64,000 nucleotides of DNA from Nocardia abscessus NBRC 100374. Its GTDB lineage: Bacteria > Actinomycetota > Actinomycetes > Mycobacteriales > Mycobacteriaceae. Where the stretch lies: assembly GCF_000308455.1 (NCBI RefSeq), contig NZ_BAFP01000139.1, positions 62,001-126,000 on the forward strand. Direction: 5' to 3'. Under the pieces are notes generated by a model that searched no databases, was not told the DNA's origin, and was given only the letters and a program-made list of their open reading frames with translations. Positions 50,433-58,690 of the stretch are shown piece by piece. The translations under genes and the position numbers were made by a program. Every line of letters starts with the position of its first letter. The stretch's first letter is position 1.

Positions 50433-51464
50433 ATGCGGGACATCGTCGACGACCTGTTGCGGGTGTGGCACTCGGGCCGGACCGGCGGACTCGGCACCGT
50501 TGTGCGCACCGTGGGCGCCGCCCCCTTACCGGTGGGCTCGGCGATGCTGGTCGACCCGGACGGGGGCGTCTACGGTTCGGTCGCCGCGGGCGGGCTGGAG
50601 GAGATCGCGTACGAGGCGGTGCTCCAGGCAGCGCGCACCGGCCGCCGCGCGATGCACCGCTTCGGCGTGGCCACCGGCCTGGAGTCGGGCGCCAACGGCG
50701 AGGGGATGATGGACGTCTTCACCGAACCGTTCTCTCGAAGACACTTCCCGGAGTTCCCGGATGTCGCCGCCGAGATCGCGGCACACCGCAGGGTCACCGT
50801 CTTCACGGTGGTTTGGAACTCCGATGCCGACCTGATCGGCCAGCACCTGATCACCGACAAGAAGCACGCCACCGAACTGGTCGCGCTACCGGATTCGGAC
50901 GTCTTCGTCTCCTCCTTCGCCCCGCCGCCGCGCCTGATCATCTTCGGCGCCAATTCTTTCGCCGCCGCACTGACCGTGCAGGCCGAGTTGCTCGGCTACC
51001 GGGTGACGATCTGCGACTCGCGCCCCAATTTCGCCATCCCGGAATCGTTTCCCGGCGCCGAGGTCGTGGTCGACTGGCCGCACCGCTATCTCAACACGCT
51101 CTCCGCGGCCGGTGAAATCGACAGCAGCACAGCCATAGTCCTCCTATCGCACGATCCCATGTTCGAGATCCCGCTGCTCACCGTGGCGCTGCGACTACCC
51201 GAGCTCGGCTATCTCGGCGCCATGGGCTCACGTCAGGTGCACATCCGGCGCATGGAGGATCTCCAGGCCGGCGGTTTCAGCGCGGAGACACTCGCGCGGC
51301 TGCATTCGCCCGCGGGATTCGACATCGGCGCACGCACCGCGCCCGAGATGGCGGTCGCGATCGCGGCGGAACTGCTGGCCGTCCGCGCCGCGCAACCGGC
51401 GCGAGCGGCCGACCCGTACAGCGGTGAAATCCCGATCACTCCGAAAACCGCTGTCGGCATCTAG
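50433..51464 (+). CDS. XdhC/CoxI family protein
   Basis: A 343-residue protein needed for maturation of xanthine dehydrogenase-type enzymes (delivery or sulfuration of the molybdenum cofactor). It has the N-terminal XdhC segment GTVVRTVGAAPLPVGSAM and VYGSVAAGGLEE, where the usual SGGC is AAGG, so the cysteine seen in some members is absent, and a C-terminal Rossmann domain (RLIIFGANSFAAALTVQAELLG). It follows the MocA-like gene by 13 bp in one operon. Its stop directly abuts the stop of the convergent transporter gene. Confidence 0.9.
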   Translation: MRDIVDDLLRVWHSGRTGGLGTVVRTVGAAPLPVGSAMLVDPDGGVYGSVAAGGLEEIAYEAVLQAARTGRRAMHRFGVATGLESGANGEGMMDVFTEPFSRRHFPEFPDVAAEIAAHRRVTVFTVVWNSDADLIGQHLITDKKHATELVALPDSDVFVSSFAPPPRLIIFGANSFAAALTVQAELLGYRVTICDSRPNFAIPESFPGAEVVVDWPHRYLNTLSAAGEIDSSTAIVLLSHDPMFEIPLLTVALRLPELGYLGAMGSRQVHIRRMEDLQAGGFSAETLARLHSPAGFDIGARTAPEMAVAIAAELLAVRAAQPARAADPYSGEIPITPKTAVGI

Positions 51465-52553
51465 TCACTTCAGGCCGGGGTTCTCGGCATACACCTCGCG
51501 CAGCACGGACAGGTCGAACAGCTGCGCGGCCTTGATATCTATCTTCGCGGTGCGCAACGCGGCGATGTTCTGCTCGATCAGCGCATCGGTCATCGAGAGC
51601 AAGCCATTCGCGGCCGTGTCCGCCGAAACCACCAGATCGTTCTGCGCGATCGCTTCTTTCGTCTGTTCGGCGAGATCGAGCTTCTGGTCCTTGCCGTACA
51701 CCTCCACGGCGAGCCGGGCCGACTCGGCCGGGTCCGCCACCGCGTCTTTCCATCCCTTGATCTCGGCGGCCAGGAACGCCTTCAATTTGTCGCGCTCCTT
51801 GTCGATGGTGGACTGCGCCACCGTGAGCGTCTCCGCGACCAGCGGCAGGTCGAAGTCGGCGAACAGGAAGTGCGTGTTCTGGAAGCCCTTTGCCGCCAGC
51901 GTGATCGGCTCGTTCGTCACATAGCTCACCCACCCGTCGACCTCGCCGTTGGCCAGTGGGGTCGGGTCGAATTGCGCGGGCACGACGGTGACATCGCCCG
52001 GCTTCATCCCGTTGGCCGTGAGCAGCGCGTTGAAGATCAACTGGTTGGTGTCCTGCACGCCGATCTTGCGGCCCTTCATGTCCTCGGGCGAATTGATCGG
52101 TCTCGCCGCGGAGGAGACGATCGCGAACGGATTCTTCTGATACGTGGTGGCGACGATCTTGGCCGGGAGCCCCTCCAGGATCGCCGGTGCGGTGGTCTGC
52201 GGAGCGGACAGCCCCAGCCACACCTTCCCGGTGTCCAATCCGGCCTCCACCGACGTGCTGGCCGCGCCACCTGCGATCAGGTCGACCGAGCCGAAGCCGG
52301 CTTCCCGGAAATACCCTTTCGCGTCGGCGAAGTATTCGCCCGCGAACTCGATGTTCTTCAGCCAGGACAGCTGCACCGCGACGCTGCCGTATTTCGAACC
52401 GTCCGCGGTGGTGCCGCCCGAGGAGTCGCCGGAGTTTCCGCCGCAGGCGGCCAGCGCTCCCGCGCCGCCCAGCGCGGCGCCGGCGAGCGCGGAGTAACGG
52501 AAAAACGAGCGTCGGTTCAGGTGCCCGAACGTGGAGCGTTGCACGGGTGTCAT
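51465..52553 (-). CDS. ABC transporter substrate-binding lipoprotein (NMT1/TauA type)
   Basis: A 362-residue periplasmic-type binding protein. The N-terminus combines a Tat motif (NRRSFFRYSA) with a lipobox LAAC, so it is exported folded and lipid-anchored. The mature part has QLSWLKNIEFAGEYFADAKG, typical of the NMT1/THI5-like and taurine/nitrate group. Ligand not known; the purine cluster suggests a purine, ureide or other nitrogen source. The ATG at 52553 lies six bases after a TAGATT box, suggesting a leaderless transcript separate from, or added to, read-through from the permease genes. A GTAAA-n6-GAAAC box at 52576-52591 resembles a GlnR site. Confidence 0.9.
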   Translation of the reverse strand: MTPVQRSTFGHLNRRSFFRYSALAGAALGGAGALAACGGNSGDSSGGTTADGSKYGSVAVQLSWLKNIEFAGEYFADAKGYFREAGFGSVDLIAGGAASTSVEAGLDTGKVWLGLSAPQTTAPAILEGLPAKIVATTYQKNPFAIVSSAARPINSPEDMKGRKIGVQDTNQLIFNALLTANGMKPGDVTVVPAQFDPTPLANGEVDGWVSYVTNEPITLAAKGFQNTHFLFADFDLPLVAETLTVAQSTIDKERDKLKAFLAAEIKGWKDAVADPAESARLAVEVYGKDQKLDLAEQTKEAIAQNDLVVSADTAANGLLSMTDALIEQNIAALRTAKIDIKAAQLFDLSVLREVYAENPGLK

Positions 52554-52559
52554 GGGCCG

Positions 52560-52591
52560 AATCTAGGTGTAGCGCGTTTCATTTTCTTTAC
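52560..52591 (-). promoter_or_regulatory. Promoter with GlnR-like box for the substrate-binding protein
   Basis: TAGATT (52560-52565) serves as the -10 of a leaderless gene. Upstream, read on the minus strand, GTAAA, six bases, GAAAC (52576-52591) is close to the actinobacterial GlnR half-site pair GTnAC-n6-GAAAC. The region is markedly AT-rich. Confidence 0.45.
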
Positions 52592-52643
52592 TTTGACGTT
52601 CCGAGCGCGGATTCGCGCAAATTTCGCCGGGGTGACCGTTGAA

Positions 52644-53441
52644 TCAAAGTCGTCCGGCTTCCGGCCCGAACCGGGCGAGCACCAGGTTCTCGATGACGCC
52701 GACGATCGCGTACAGCACCACGGAGACCAGCGTGACGATCACGATCGAGGCCCACAGCTTGCTGTATTGGAATGTGGGGATGGCCCGGATCAAGCTGGCT
52801 CCCAGTCCCGTTCCGCTGCCCAGCCACTCGCCGAGCAACGCGCCGATCAGCGCGCCCGGCACCGAGATCCGCGCGGCGGCGAACACCGAAGGCAGAGCCG
52901 CGGGCACGGCCACCATGCGCAACCCGGTCCACCGGGACCCGCCGTAGGCGGCCACCAGCTCCAGCGCCTGCCGCGGCGCGTCGCGCAGTCCCGCCGTGAT
53001 CATGACCAGGGCGGGGAAGAACACCACGATCCCCGCGAGCACCGCGACCCCCGCCAGGCCACGGCCGAACACCAGCACGATGATCGGCGTGAGCGCGACC
53101 AGCGGCACCGAGCGCAGCAGCATCGCCACCGGCAGGAAGGTCTGCTCGACCGCGGCGAACGACACGAACAGCGCCGCCACCGCCAGCGCGGCCAGCATGC
53201 CCGCGCCGAATCCGATGGCCGCGTCGCGCAGCGTGATCTGCAGGTCGTCCAGGATCGCCTGCCGTGCGGCGGCGGCGTTCGGCGCCGTGACCAAGTAGGT
53301 CCAGATATCGCCGGGTGTCTTGCCGACCCGCGGACCGACCTGCGGGAACGCCTTCAGGAAGACGTACCAGATCACCAGCATCAGTAGCAGCGAGGTGGCC
53401 AGCGGGAGCAGGAAGATCCCGATCCGTCGCAGGAGCTTCAT
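52644..53441 (-). CDS. ABC transporter permease (SsuC/TauC type), first
   Basis: A 265-residue inner-membrane permease with about six helices. The EAA-like loop that meets the ATPase is ELVAAYGGSRWTGLRMVAVPAALP, followed by SVPGALIGALLGEWLGSGTGLG. It pairs with the second permease as a heterodimer. It lies upstream of the binding-protein gene with a 90-bp gap. Confidence 0.92.
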   Translation of the reverse strand: MKLLRRIGIFLLPLATSLLLMLVIWYVFLKAFPQVGPRVGKTPGDIWTYLVTAPNAAAARQAILDDLQITLRDAAIGFGAGMLAALAVAALFVSFAAVEQTFLPVAMLLRSVPLVALTPIIVLVFGRGLAGVAVLAGIVVFFPALVMITAGLRDAPRQALELVAAYGGSRWTGLRMVAVPAALPSVFAAARISVPGALIGALLGEWLGSGTGLGASLIRAIPTFQYSKLWASIVIVTLVSVVLYAIVGVIENLVLARFGPEAGRL

Positions 53442-53490
53442 CGGGCCTCCTCGACCTGGTCGCGCGGAACCCGCTTCGCGATGGAGCTTT

Positions 53491-54300
53491 TCATCGCGCC
53501 TCCCGCGCGGTCCATGGAGCTGCCAAGCGCGCGGCCAGCGCCACCAGTGCGTATCCGAGTCCGGCCAGCGCCGCCGCGACCAGCGCCATACCCCAGGTGC
53601 GCGGCACGTTGTAGGAGGTCTGCGCGGCGGTCAGGGCCACGCCGATCCCGCTGTCCACGCCACCGAGGTATTCACCGATGATCGCGCCCAGCACCGCCGA
53701 CGGCGCGGCGATCTTCAAGGCCGCGAAGGTGCTCGGCAGCGCCGAGATCGCCTGCACCCGGTACAACTGCTGCCAGCGTCCGCCGCCGTAGGCGCGCACC
53801 AGGTCCAGGCTGGTCCGGTCGGCCGAGCGCAACCCGGCGACGGTGCCGACCATCGTGGTGAAGAAGCAGTACATCGCGGCCAGGAACACCGTCGGCGTGC
53901 GTCCGCCGAAGACCACCAGGATGATCGGGCCCAGCGCCAGCAGCGGCGTGCAATAGCTCAGGATCGCCAGCTGGGTGGCCAGTGACTCGATCGGCGGGAC
54001 CAGCATGATCAGCACGGCCAGCGCGATGGCGAGGCCGTTGCCCCAGACGAATCCCTGCAGCGCGCCGAGCGCGGTGATCCGGAAATTGGGGCCGTAGAGA
54101 TCCCATCCGTCGGTGTACATGGTGTGCAGCACCTGCCAGGGACTCGGTATGGTGCCGCCCGCCACCTCGAACGCCGCGAGCGCCCACCACACCGCGACCA
54201 GCCCGAGCACGCCGAGCACGCCGCCGAAGCGCTTCACTCCCCACCTCCGGCCCGACGGAGCCGGCACGCGAGCGGGTGCCACCGCACCGGCCCGGTCCAC
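53491..54300 (-). CDS. ABC transporter permease (SsuC/TauC type), second
   Basis: A 269-residue permease paralogous to the next. An N-terminal membrane helix (LGLVAVWWALAAFEVAGG) is followed by five more, with the ATPase-contact loop DLVRAYGGGRWQQLYRVQAISALP and SAVLGAIIGEYLGG. The GTG at 54300 is uncertain as start. Two different permeases plus one ATPase and one binding protein make a complete importer. Confidence 0.9.
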   Translation of the reverse strand: MDRAGAVAPARVPAPSGRRWGVKRFGGVLGVLGLVAVWWALAAFEVAGGTIPSPWQVLHTMYTDGWDLYGPNFRITALGALQGFVWGNGLAIALAVLIMLVPPIESLATQLAILSYCTPLLALGPIILVVFGGRTPTVFLAAMYCFFTTMVGTVAGLRSADRTSLDLVRAYGGGRWQQLYRVQAISALPSTFAALKIAAPSAVLGAIIGEYLGGVDSGIGVALTAAQTSYNVPRTWGMALVAAALAGLGYALVALAARLAAPWTAREAR

Positions 54301-54355
54301 GCGCTCGACCGCTGCCTGCCCGGCTTACTGGGGCAGCGTTCCGAGTGCGACCCGT

Positions 54356-55159
54356 TCATGCGACGCCTCCCTTCCCCGAAGTCCCGAACAGCAGCTCCGA
54401 CAGGTAGTCGTGCAACTTGTGGAACTCCGGCGTTCGCATCATCTCCGGCAGCCGCGGGCGCGGCAGGTCGATCTCGACCAGCTCGAGCACCCGCCCCGGC
54501 CGCGGGCTCAGCACGGCCACCACGTCGGACAGGAACACCGCCTCCGCGATGCCGTGGGTCACCATCAGCGTGGTCGCGGGCTTCTCGGTCCAGATCCGCA
54601 GCAACTCCAGATTGAGCCGCTGCCTGGTCATGTCGTCGAGCGCGCCGAAAGGTTCGTCCAGCAGCAGCACGGTCGGCTTCACCACCAGCGCCCGCGCGAT
54701 CGAGACGCGCTGGCGCATACCGCCGGACAGCTGGGCGGGCTTGGCCTTCTCGAAACCCTCCAGCCCGACCAACCGGATCAGGTCATCGATCTGGCCCGGT
54801 TCCGGGGCGATGCCCGCGACTTGCAACGGCAGCTTGATATTCGACTCCACCGATCGCCACGGCAGCAGCGCCGAATCCTGGAACGCGATGCCCAGCGCGT
54901 GGTGGCCGCGCAGTTCGGCGGGCGTGGCACCATCGATCAGCGCCGTACCGGCGGTCGGGGTCTCCAAGCCGGCGAGGATGCGCAGCACCGTCGACTTGCC
55001 GCAACCGGACGGGCCGAGCAGCGACAGGAACGCGCCCTGCTCGGTGTGCAGGTCGACGCTCGCCAACGCCTGCACGGTCTTCCGTCCGACCCGGAAGGTC
55101 TTGGTCAATCCGCTGAGCTGAATTCCGGTCCCCCCGGCGGTACCGCTGTCCGTCCTCAT
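54356..55159 (-). CDS. ABC transporter ATP-binding protein (SsuB/TauB type)
   Basis: A 267-residue ATPase with Walker A LLGPSGCGKST, Q-loop, signature LSGGMRQRVSIARAL, Walker B VLLLDEPFGALD and the H-loop VTHGIAEAV, all intact. The ATG at 55159 (MRTDSGTAGG) is preferred over 55222. It is the first gene of the transporter operon, and the shared GTAAC/GCAAT element lies 24-70 bp upstream. Confidence 0.94.
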   Translation of the reverse strand: MRTDSGTAGGTGIQLSGLTKTFRVGRKTVQALASVDLHTEQGAFLSLLGPSGCGKSTVLRILAGLETPTAGTALIDGATPAELRGHHALGIAFQDSALLPWRSVESNIKLPLQVAGIAPEPGQIDDLIRLVGLEGFEKAKPAQLSGGMRQRVSIARALVVKPTVLLLDEPFGALDDMTRQRLNLELLRIWTEKPATTLMVTHGIAEAVFLSDVVAVLSPRPGRVLELVEIDLPRPRLPEMMRTPEFHKLHDYLSELLFGTSGKGGVA

Positions 55160-55182
55160 GACGGCCACGATAAGAGCACCCC

Positions 55183-55229
55183 ATTGCACCGACATTGCGA
55201 ATCGTGCCGCCAGATTGCGCAATCGTTAC
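55183..55229 (-). promoter_or_regulatory. Shared GTAAC/GCAAT element upstream of the ABC transporter operon
   Basis: Read toward the operon: GTAAC, six bases, GCAAT, six bases, GCACG, four bases, GCAAT, six bases, GCAAT. Its first 38 bp align with the element at 46178-46216 before xanthine dehydrogenase. It includes a perfect palindrome GATTGCGCAATC (55213-55224). Shared control of purine oxidation and transport is inferred. Confidence 0.6.
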
Positions 55230-55313
55230 GGTCCGCACCGCGGCGGCAGCGTGGATTTCGAATCGCGGCGAGCCGATCGGATGAGATACCCCCCACCGCG
55301 GGTTACACGACAG

Positions 55314-56003
55314 GTGAACCCGATCCTCACGCTGCTCGACGCCAAGCTGCACATCGCGGGCTCGGAGATCCTCTGGCGCGAAGTGATCGGCAACGGCTTC
55401 GGCCTGGCCTCCGCGATCGGCGGCATGCGGCGGCGCGTCTGGGCCTGGCCGGTCGGCATCGCCGGGAACGCGCTGCTGTTCACCGTGTTCGTCGGCGGCG
55501 TGTTCCACACCCCACAGCAGCTGAACATGGCCGGACAGGCCGGACGCCAACTGATGTTCGTCGCGGTCAGCGTGTACGGGTGGTGGAGCTGGTATCGCCA
55601 CTCCGCACGCGAGACCGGGCTCGAGCACCGCGGCGTCGACCCGCGCTGGGCCGGCCCGCGCGAACGCGTCGTTCTCGTGGTGGCGATGCTCGCGGGCACG
55701 GCGGTGTTCGCTCAGCTGTTCGCGTGGCTCGGCTCCTACGGTCCGTGGGCCGAGGCGTGGATCTTCACCGGATCGGTGCTGGCGACCTACGGCATGGCCC
55801 GGGGGCTGGCCGAGTTCTGGTTGATCTGGATCGCCGTCGACCTGGTCGGCATCCCCCTGCTGGTGCGGGCGGAGTATTACCCGTCGGCCGCTTTGTATCT
55901 CGTCTACGCGGGCTTCGTGGCCTGGGGATTCCTGGTGTGGACCCGCAGCATGCGGCCGGACGCGCAGACCACGCCGCCACTGGAACCGGCCGCCGTGGAG
56001 TGA
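55314..56003 (+). CDS. pnuC: PnuC-type nicotinamide riboside/NMN transporter
   Basis: A 229-residue membrane protein with about seven helices of the PnuC (SWEET-like) fold. The VSVYGWWSWYRH segment carries the conserved Trp motif of the vitamin-binding site, and a second FWLIWIAVDLVGIPLL motif follows. It facilitates uptake of nicotinamide riboside, trapped inside by phosphorylation. The start is GTG 55314 or ATG 55281; no ribosome site decides it. It is divergent from the transporter operon, and both may share the intergenic control region. Confidence 0.9.
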   Translation: MNPILTLLDAKLHIAGSEILWREVIGNGFGLASAIGGMRRRVWAWPVGIAGNALLFTVFVGGVFHTPQQLNMAGQAGRQLMFVAVSVYGWWSWYRHSARETGLEHRGVDPRWAGPRERVVLVVAMLAGTAVFAQLFAWLGSYGPWAEAWIFTGSVLATYGMARGLAEFWLIWIAVDLVGIPLLVRAEYYPSAALYLVYAGFVAWGFLVWTRSMRPDAQTTPPLEPAAVE

Positions 56004-56018
56004 ATCGGTCCGGCGTGT

Positions 56019-56810
56019 CTACACCACGTCGACCCGCACGCCCGCGGCTCGAATCTTCTCCACTGCGGCCGGATCGGCTTCGGTGTCGGTGACCAGCACC
56101 TGCACCTGCTCGATGCCGCAGATGCGGGCCAGCGCCGTGCGCTCGAGCTTGTCCCCCGTGGCCACCACCAGCACCCGCCCGGAACGCCGCACCATCTCGG
56201 TGGTCACCCCGGCCTCATCGATGTGCCTGCACTGAGCGCCGCCCTCGGCGGAGATCGCGTTCACGCCGAGCACGAGATCGTCCAGCCGCAATTGCGCCAG
56301 CGCCCGTTCGGCCAGTGGCCCGTGCAACTCGTAGGACTCCCGCCGCGCCACCCCACCGAGGACGATGGTGCGCATGTGCGGCCGCAACACCATCTCGCCC
56401 GCGATGTTCAGCGCGTTGGTGACGATGGTCAGCTGCTCGTCACCGGCAGGCCCGAGGTCGGTGCGCCGGGCCAGCGCCCTGGCCACGGCCGTGGTGGTGG
56501 TGCCGCCGTTCATTCCCACCACCGCGTGCGGATCGACCAGCGACGCGGCGTGTTCGGCGATGCGCTGCTTGGCCTCGCCCGCGGACTGCCGGTACCGCGC
56601 GGGCAGGTCGTAGGCCACCGCGGTGGCCACCACGCCGCCGTGCGTCCTGGTCGCCAACTGCTGTTCGGCGAGGGCGGTGAAATCGCGGCGCACCGTCGCG
56701 GCGGACACGCCGAGCCGCTCGGCGGCCTCCTCCACCGAGAGCCGCCCGGATTCGGCGAGCAGCTCCAGCAACCGGTTCCATCGCTGCGGACGATCCGTGG
56801 GTCCGGTCAT
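56019..56810 (-). CDS. DeoR/GlpR family sugar regulator
   Basis: A 263-residue regulator with an N-terminal DeoR HTH (RLSVEEAAERLGVSAATVRRD, THGGVVA) and a DeoRC phosphosugar-sensing domain containing the VGMNGGTTTTAVARAL loop and LGVNAISAEGGAQC. Such proteins respond to sugar phosphates. Position beside an amino-sugar import and catabolism locus suggests control of it by an amino-sugar phosphate. Start ATG 56810. Its likely -10 is TATTGT at 56880-56885 on the minus strand. Confidence 0.92.
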   Translation of the reverse strand: MTGPTDRPQRWNRLLELLAESGRLSVEEAAERLGVSAATVRRDFTALAEQQLATRTHGGVVATAVAYDLPARYRQSAGEAKQRIAEHAASLVDPHAVVGMNGGTTTTAVARALARRTDLGPAGDEQLTIVTNALNIAGEMVLRPHMRTIVLGGVARRESYELHGPLAERALAQLRLDDLVLGVNAISAEGGAQCRHIDEAGVTTEMVRRSGRVLVVATGDKLERTALARICGIEQVQVLVTDTEADPAAVEKIRAAGVRVDVV

Positions 56811-56945
56811 CTCACACCGCCCGTTCGCCGCACACGGCGGACGTCGTGCGGGAAACCTGCTGTTTCGGCGAGCACGCGAACAATATGAACACACGCACCC
56901 GCCGACCGTAGAGATTCTCCACGTCCGATGCCAAGCCGGGCCGGG

Positions 56946-57689
56946 TCAGGACACATCGGCCTCTGCTGTCGGTCTGAGCAGCAGCCGCGGTGTCTCTGGT
57001 CCGCGCCCGGCCGCTTCCTCCGTGCCCAGGTCGACGCGCGTCTGGGACAGACCGGAATTCACGAAATACGCGATTTCCTCGCAGATTTCGTCCAGCCCCA
57101 CCGCCGCATCCGGCGCTGTGCTCTGCACCATTTCCTGGGCGAGGGAGGTGACCGCGCCGATCACGGCCAGCGCGAAGAGATCGAAGCGCCGGGGGCCGGT
57201 CTCGCCGCGGCCGACGGCGCGTTCGGCCTCGCTGATCAGCAACGCCGACAGCAAGCGGCGCTGCTGCCTGCGCCACTCCTCCACCGCGGCGCTCACGCCG
57301 ACCACCTCGACGTAGCACACTCGCGCGCACCGGGCGTCGGCACACGTGACGCCCAGATACGCGCGAAAACTCGCCACCACGCGCGTGGGCAGCGGCTCGT
57401 TCTCGGTGGCCGCCAGCGCCGCGAGCGCGCACTCCAGGGCGCGAGAGGTGATGCGATTGGCCAAGGCGATGAGCAGCGCCTCGCGGCTGCCCATGTCCTC
57501 GTAGAAGCTGCGTGTGGAGACATTCGCCAGGGTGCAGAGGCGTTCGATGGAGGTGGCCGCGTAACCCTGGGTGCCGAATAGTTCGAGGGCGGCATCGATC
57601 AACCGGGTCTGCCGCTGGGCCACCCGCTGTTCCTTGGACAGCCCGCCGTAGCTGCGACCGTCCTTGGGTCCGTGATCCCGCAGTGTCAC
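56946..57689 (-). CDS. TetR family regulator
   Basis: A 247-residue TetR repressor: a Lys/Arg-rich N-terminal extension, HTH RLIDAALELFGTQGYAATSIERL and ANVSTRSFYEDM, then a larger ligand domain with a Cys pair (CADARCARVCYVEVVG). It lies between the DeoR gene and the sugar ABC genes on the same strand. Its targets are not clear; the extended Cys-containing segment might sense metals or thiols, a guess only. Confidence 0.87.
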   Translation of the reverse strand: MTLRDHGPKDGRSYGGLSKEQRVAQRQTRLIDAALELFGTQGYAATSIERLCTLANVSTRSFYEDMGSREALLIALANRITSRALECALAALAATENEPLPTRVVASFRAYLGVTCADARCARVCYVEVVGVSAAVEEWRRQQRRLLSALLISEAERAVGRGETGPRRFDLFALAVIGAVTSLAQEMVQSTAPDAAVGLDEICEEIAYFVNSGLSQTRVDLGTEEAAGRGPETPRLLLRPTAEADVS

Positions 57690-57802
57690 CGTTCGATGCT
57701 ACCGCGCGGCTACCTTCCGGCAGCGCGCCGAACGGACGATTCGATCGCCTCGGGCCTCCGGCGCTCGTGTCATGCGCGGCAATGGATTCGATCGTGTGCG
57801 AG

Positions 57803-58690
57803 CTATTTCACACTGCCCGCCGTCAGACCCGCCACCAGACGCTTCTCGATGACAGCGAACAGCAGCACCACCGGAATGATGCCGACGGCGGAGATCGCGA
57901 ACACGTACTGCCATGCCGTGTCGTACTGGCCGACGAACTTGGTCAGCGCCACCGACAGCGGCTGATTCTCCGGGGTGGTCAGCACGACCAGGCTCGCGGC
58001 GAATTCGTTCCAGCACGCCACCACGACGAAGATCGTGGCGGTGACGATGCCGGGCCAGACCAGCGGCAGGCTCACCCGGGTCAGCGTCTGCCAGCGGCCG
58101 AGTCCGTCGAGCATCGCGGCCTCTTCGATCTCCACCGGGATCGCGGCGAAGAAGCTGTGCAGGATCCACACCGCGAAGGACAGGTTGAACGCGGCGTTCA
58201 CCAGGATCATCGCCAGCCAGGTGTCGTTGATGCCGAGCACGAAGAACTCCCGGATCAACCCGGTGACCAGCACCGTGGGTTGCAACATCTGGGTCACCAA
58301 CACCACTCCGAGAAACACCCCGCGCCCCGGAAAGCGGTGCCGCGCCGTGTAGTACCCCGCCGGAATCGCCACGACCAGCACCAGCGCGGTGGCGCAGACC
58401 GCGATGATGATCGTGCTGGTCAGATTGAACGGCAGCGGCGTCTCCGGGGTGTCCCACATCGTCGCGTAGTTGTCCGGGTGCCAGGTCTGCGGCAGATACG
58501 TCGGCGGGATGCGCAAAATCTCGGCCCTGCTCTTCAGCGAACCGAGCACCATCACGACGAACGGCAGCAGGAACACCGCGGCGAGCACCACGCCGACCGC
58601 GGTGAGTTCCCAGCGCCGCCGTCCGGCGCGTTCGGACGACGGCGCGACGGCCGGGGCGCCCTGCTCGAGTACCTCGGGCCGCGCGGTCAT
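57803..58690 (-). CDS. Carbohydrate ABC transporter permease (MalG type)
   Basis: A 295-residue permease with six helices; the conserved EAA loop is EIEEAAMLDGLGRWQTLTRVSLPLVWPG. It pairs with the MalF-type permease whose gene overlaps it (ATGA). It is the last gene of the operon that starts with the solute-binding protein. Confidence 0.94.
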   Translation of the reverse strand: MTARPEVLEQGAPAVAPSSERAGRRRWELTAVGVVLAAVFLLPFVVMVLGSLKSRAEILRIPPTYLPQTWHPDNYATMWDTPETPLPFNLTSTIIIAVCATALVLVVAIPAGYYTARHRFPGRGVFLGVVLVTQMLQPTVLVTGLIREFFVLGINDTWLAMILVNAAFNLSFAVWILHSFFAAIPVEIEEAAMLDGLGRWQTLTRVSLPLVWPGIVTATIFVVVACWNEFAASLVVLTTPENQPLSVALTKFVGQYDTAWQYVFAISAVGIIPVVLLFAVIEKRLVAGLTAGSVK

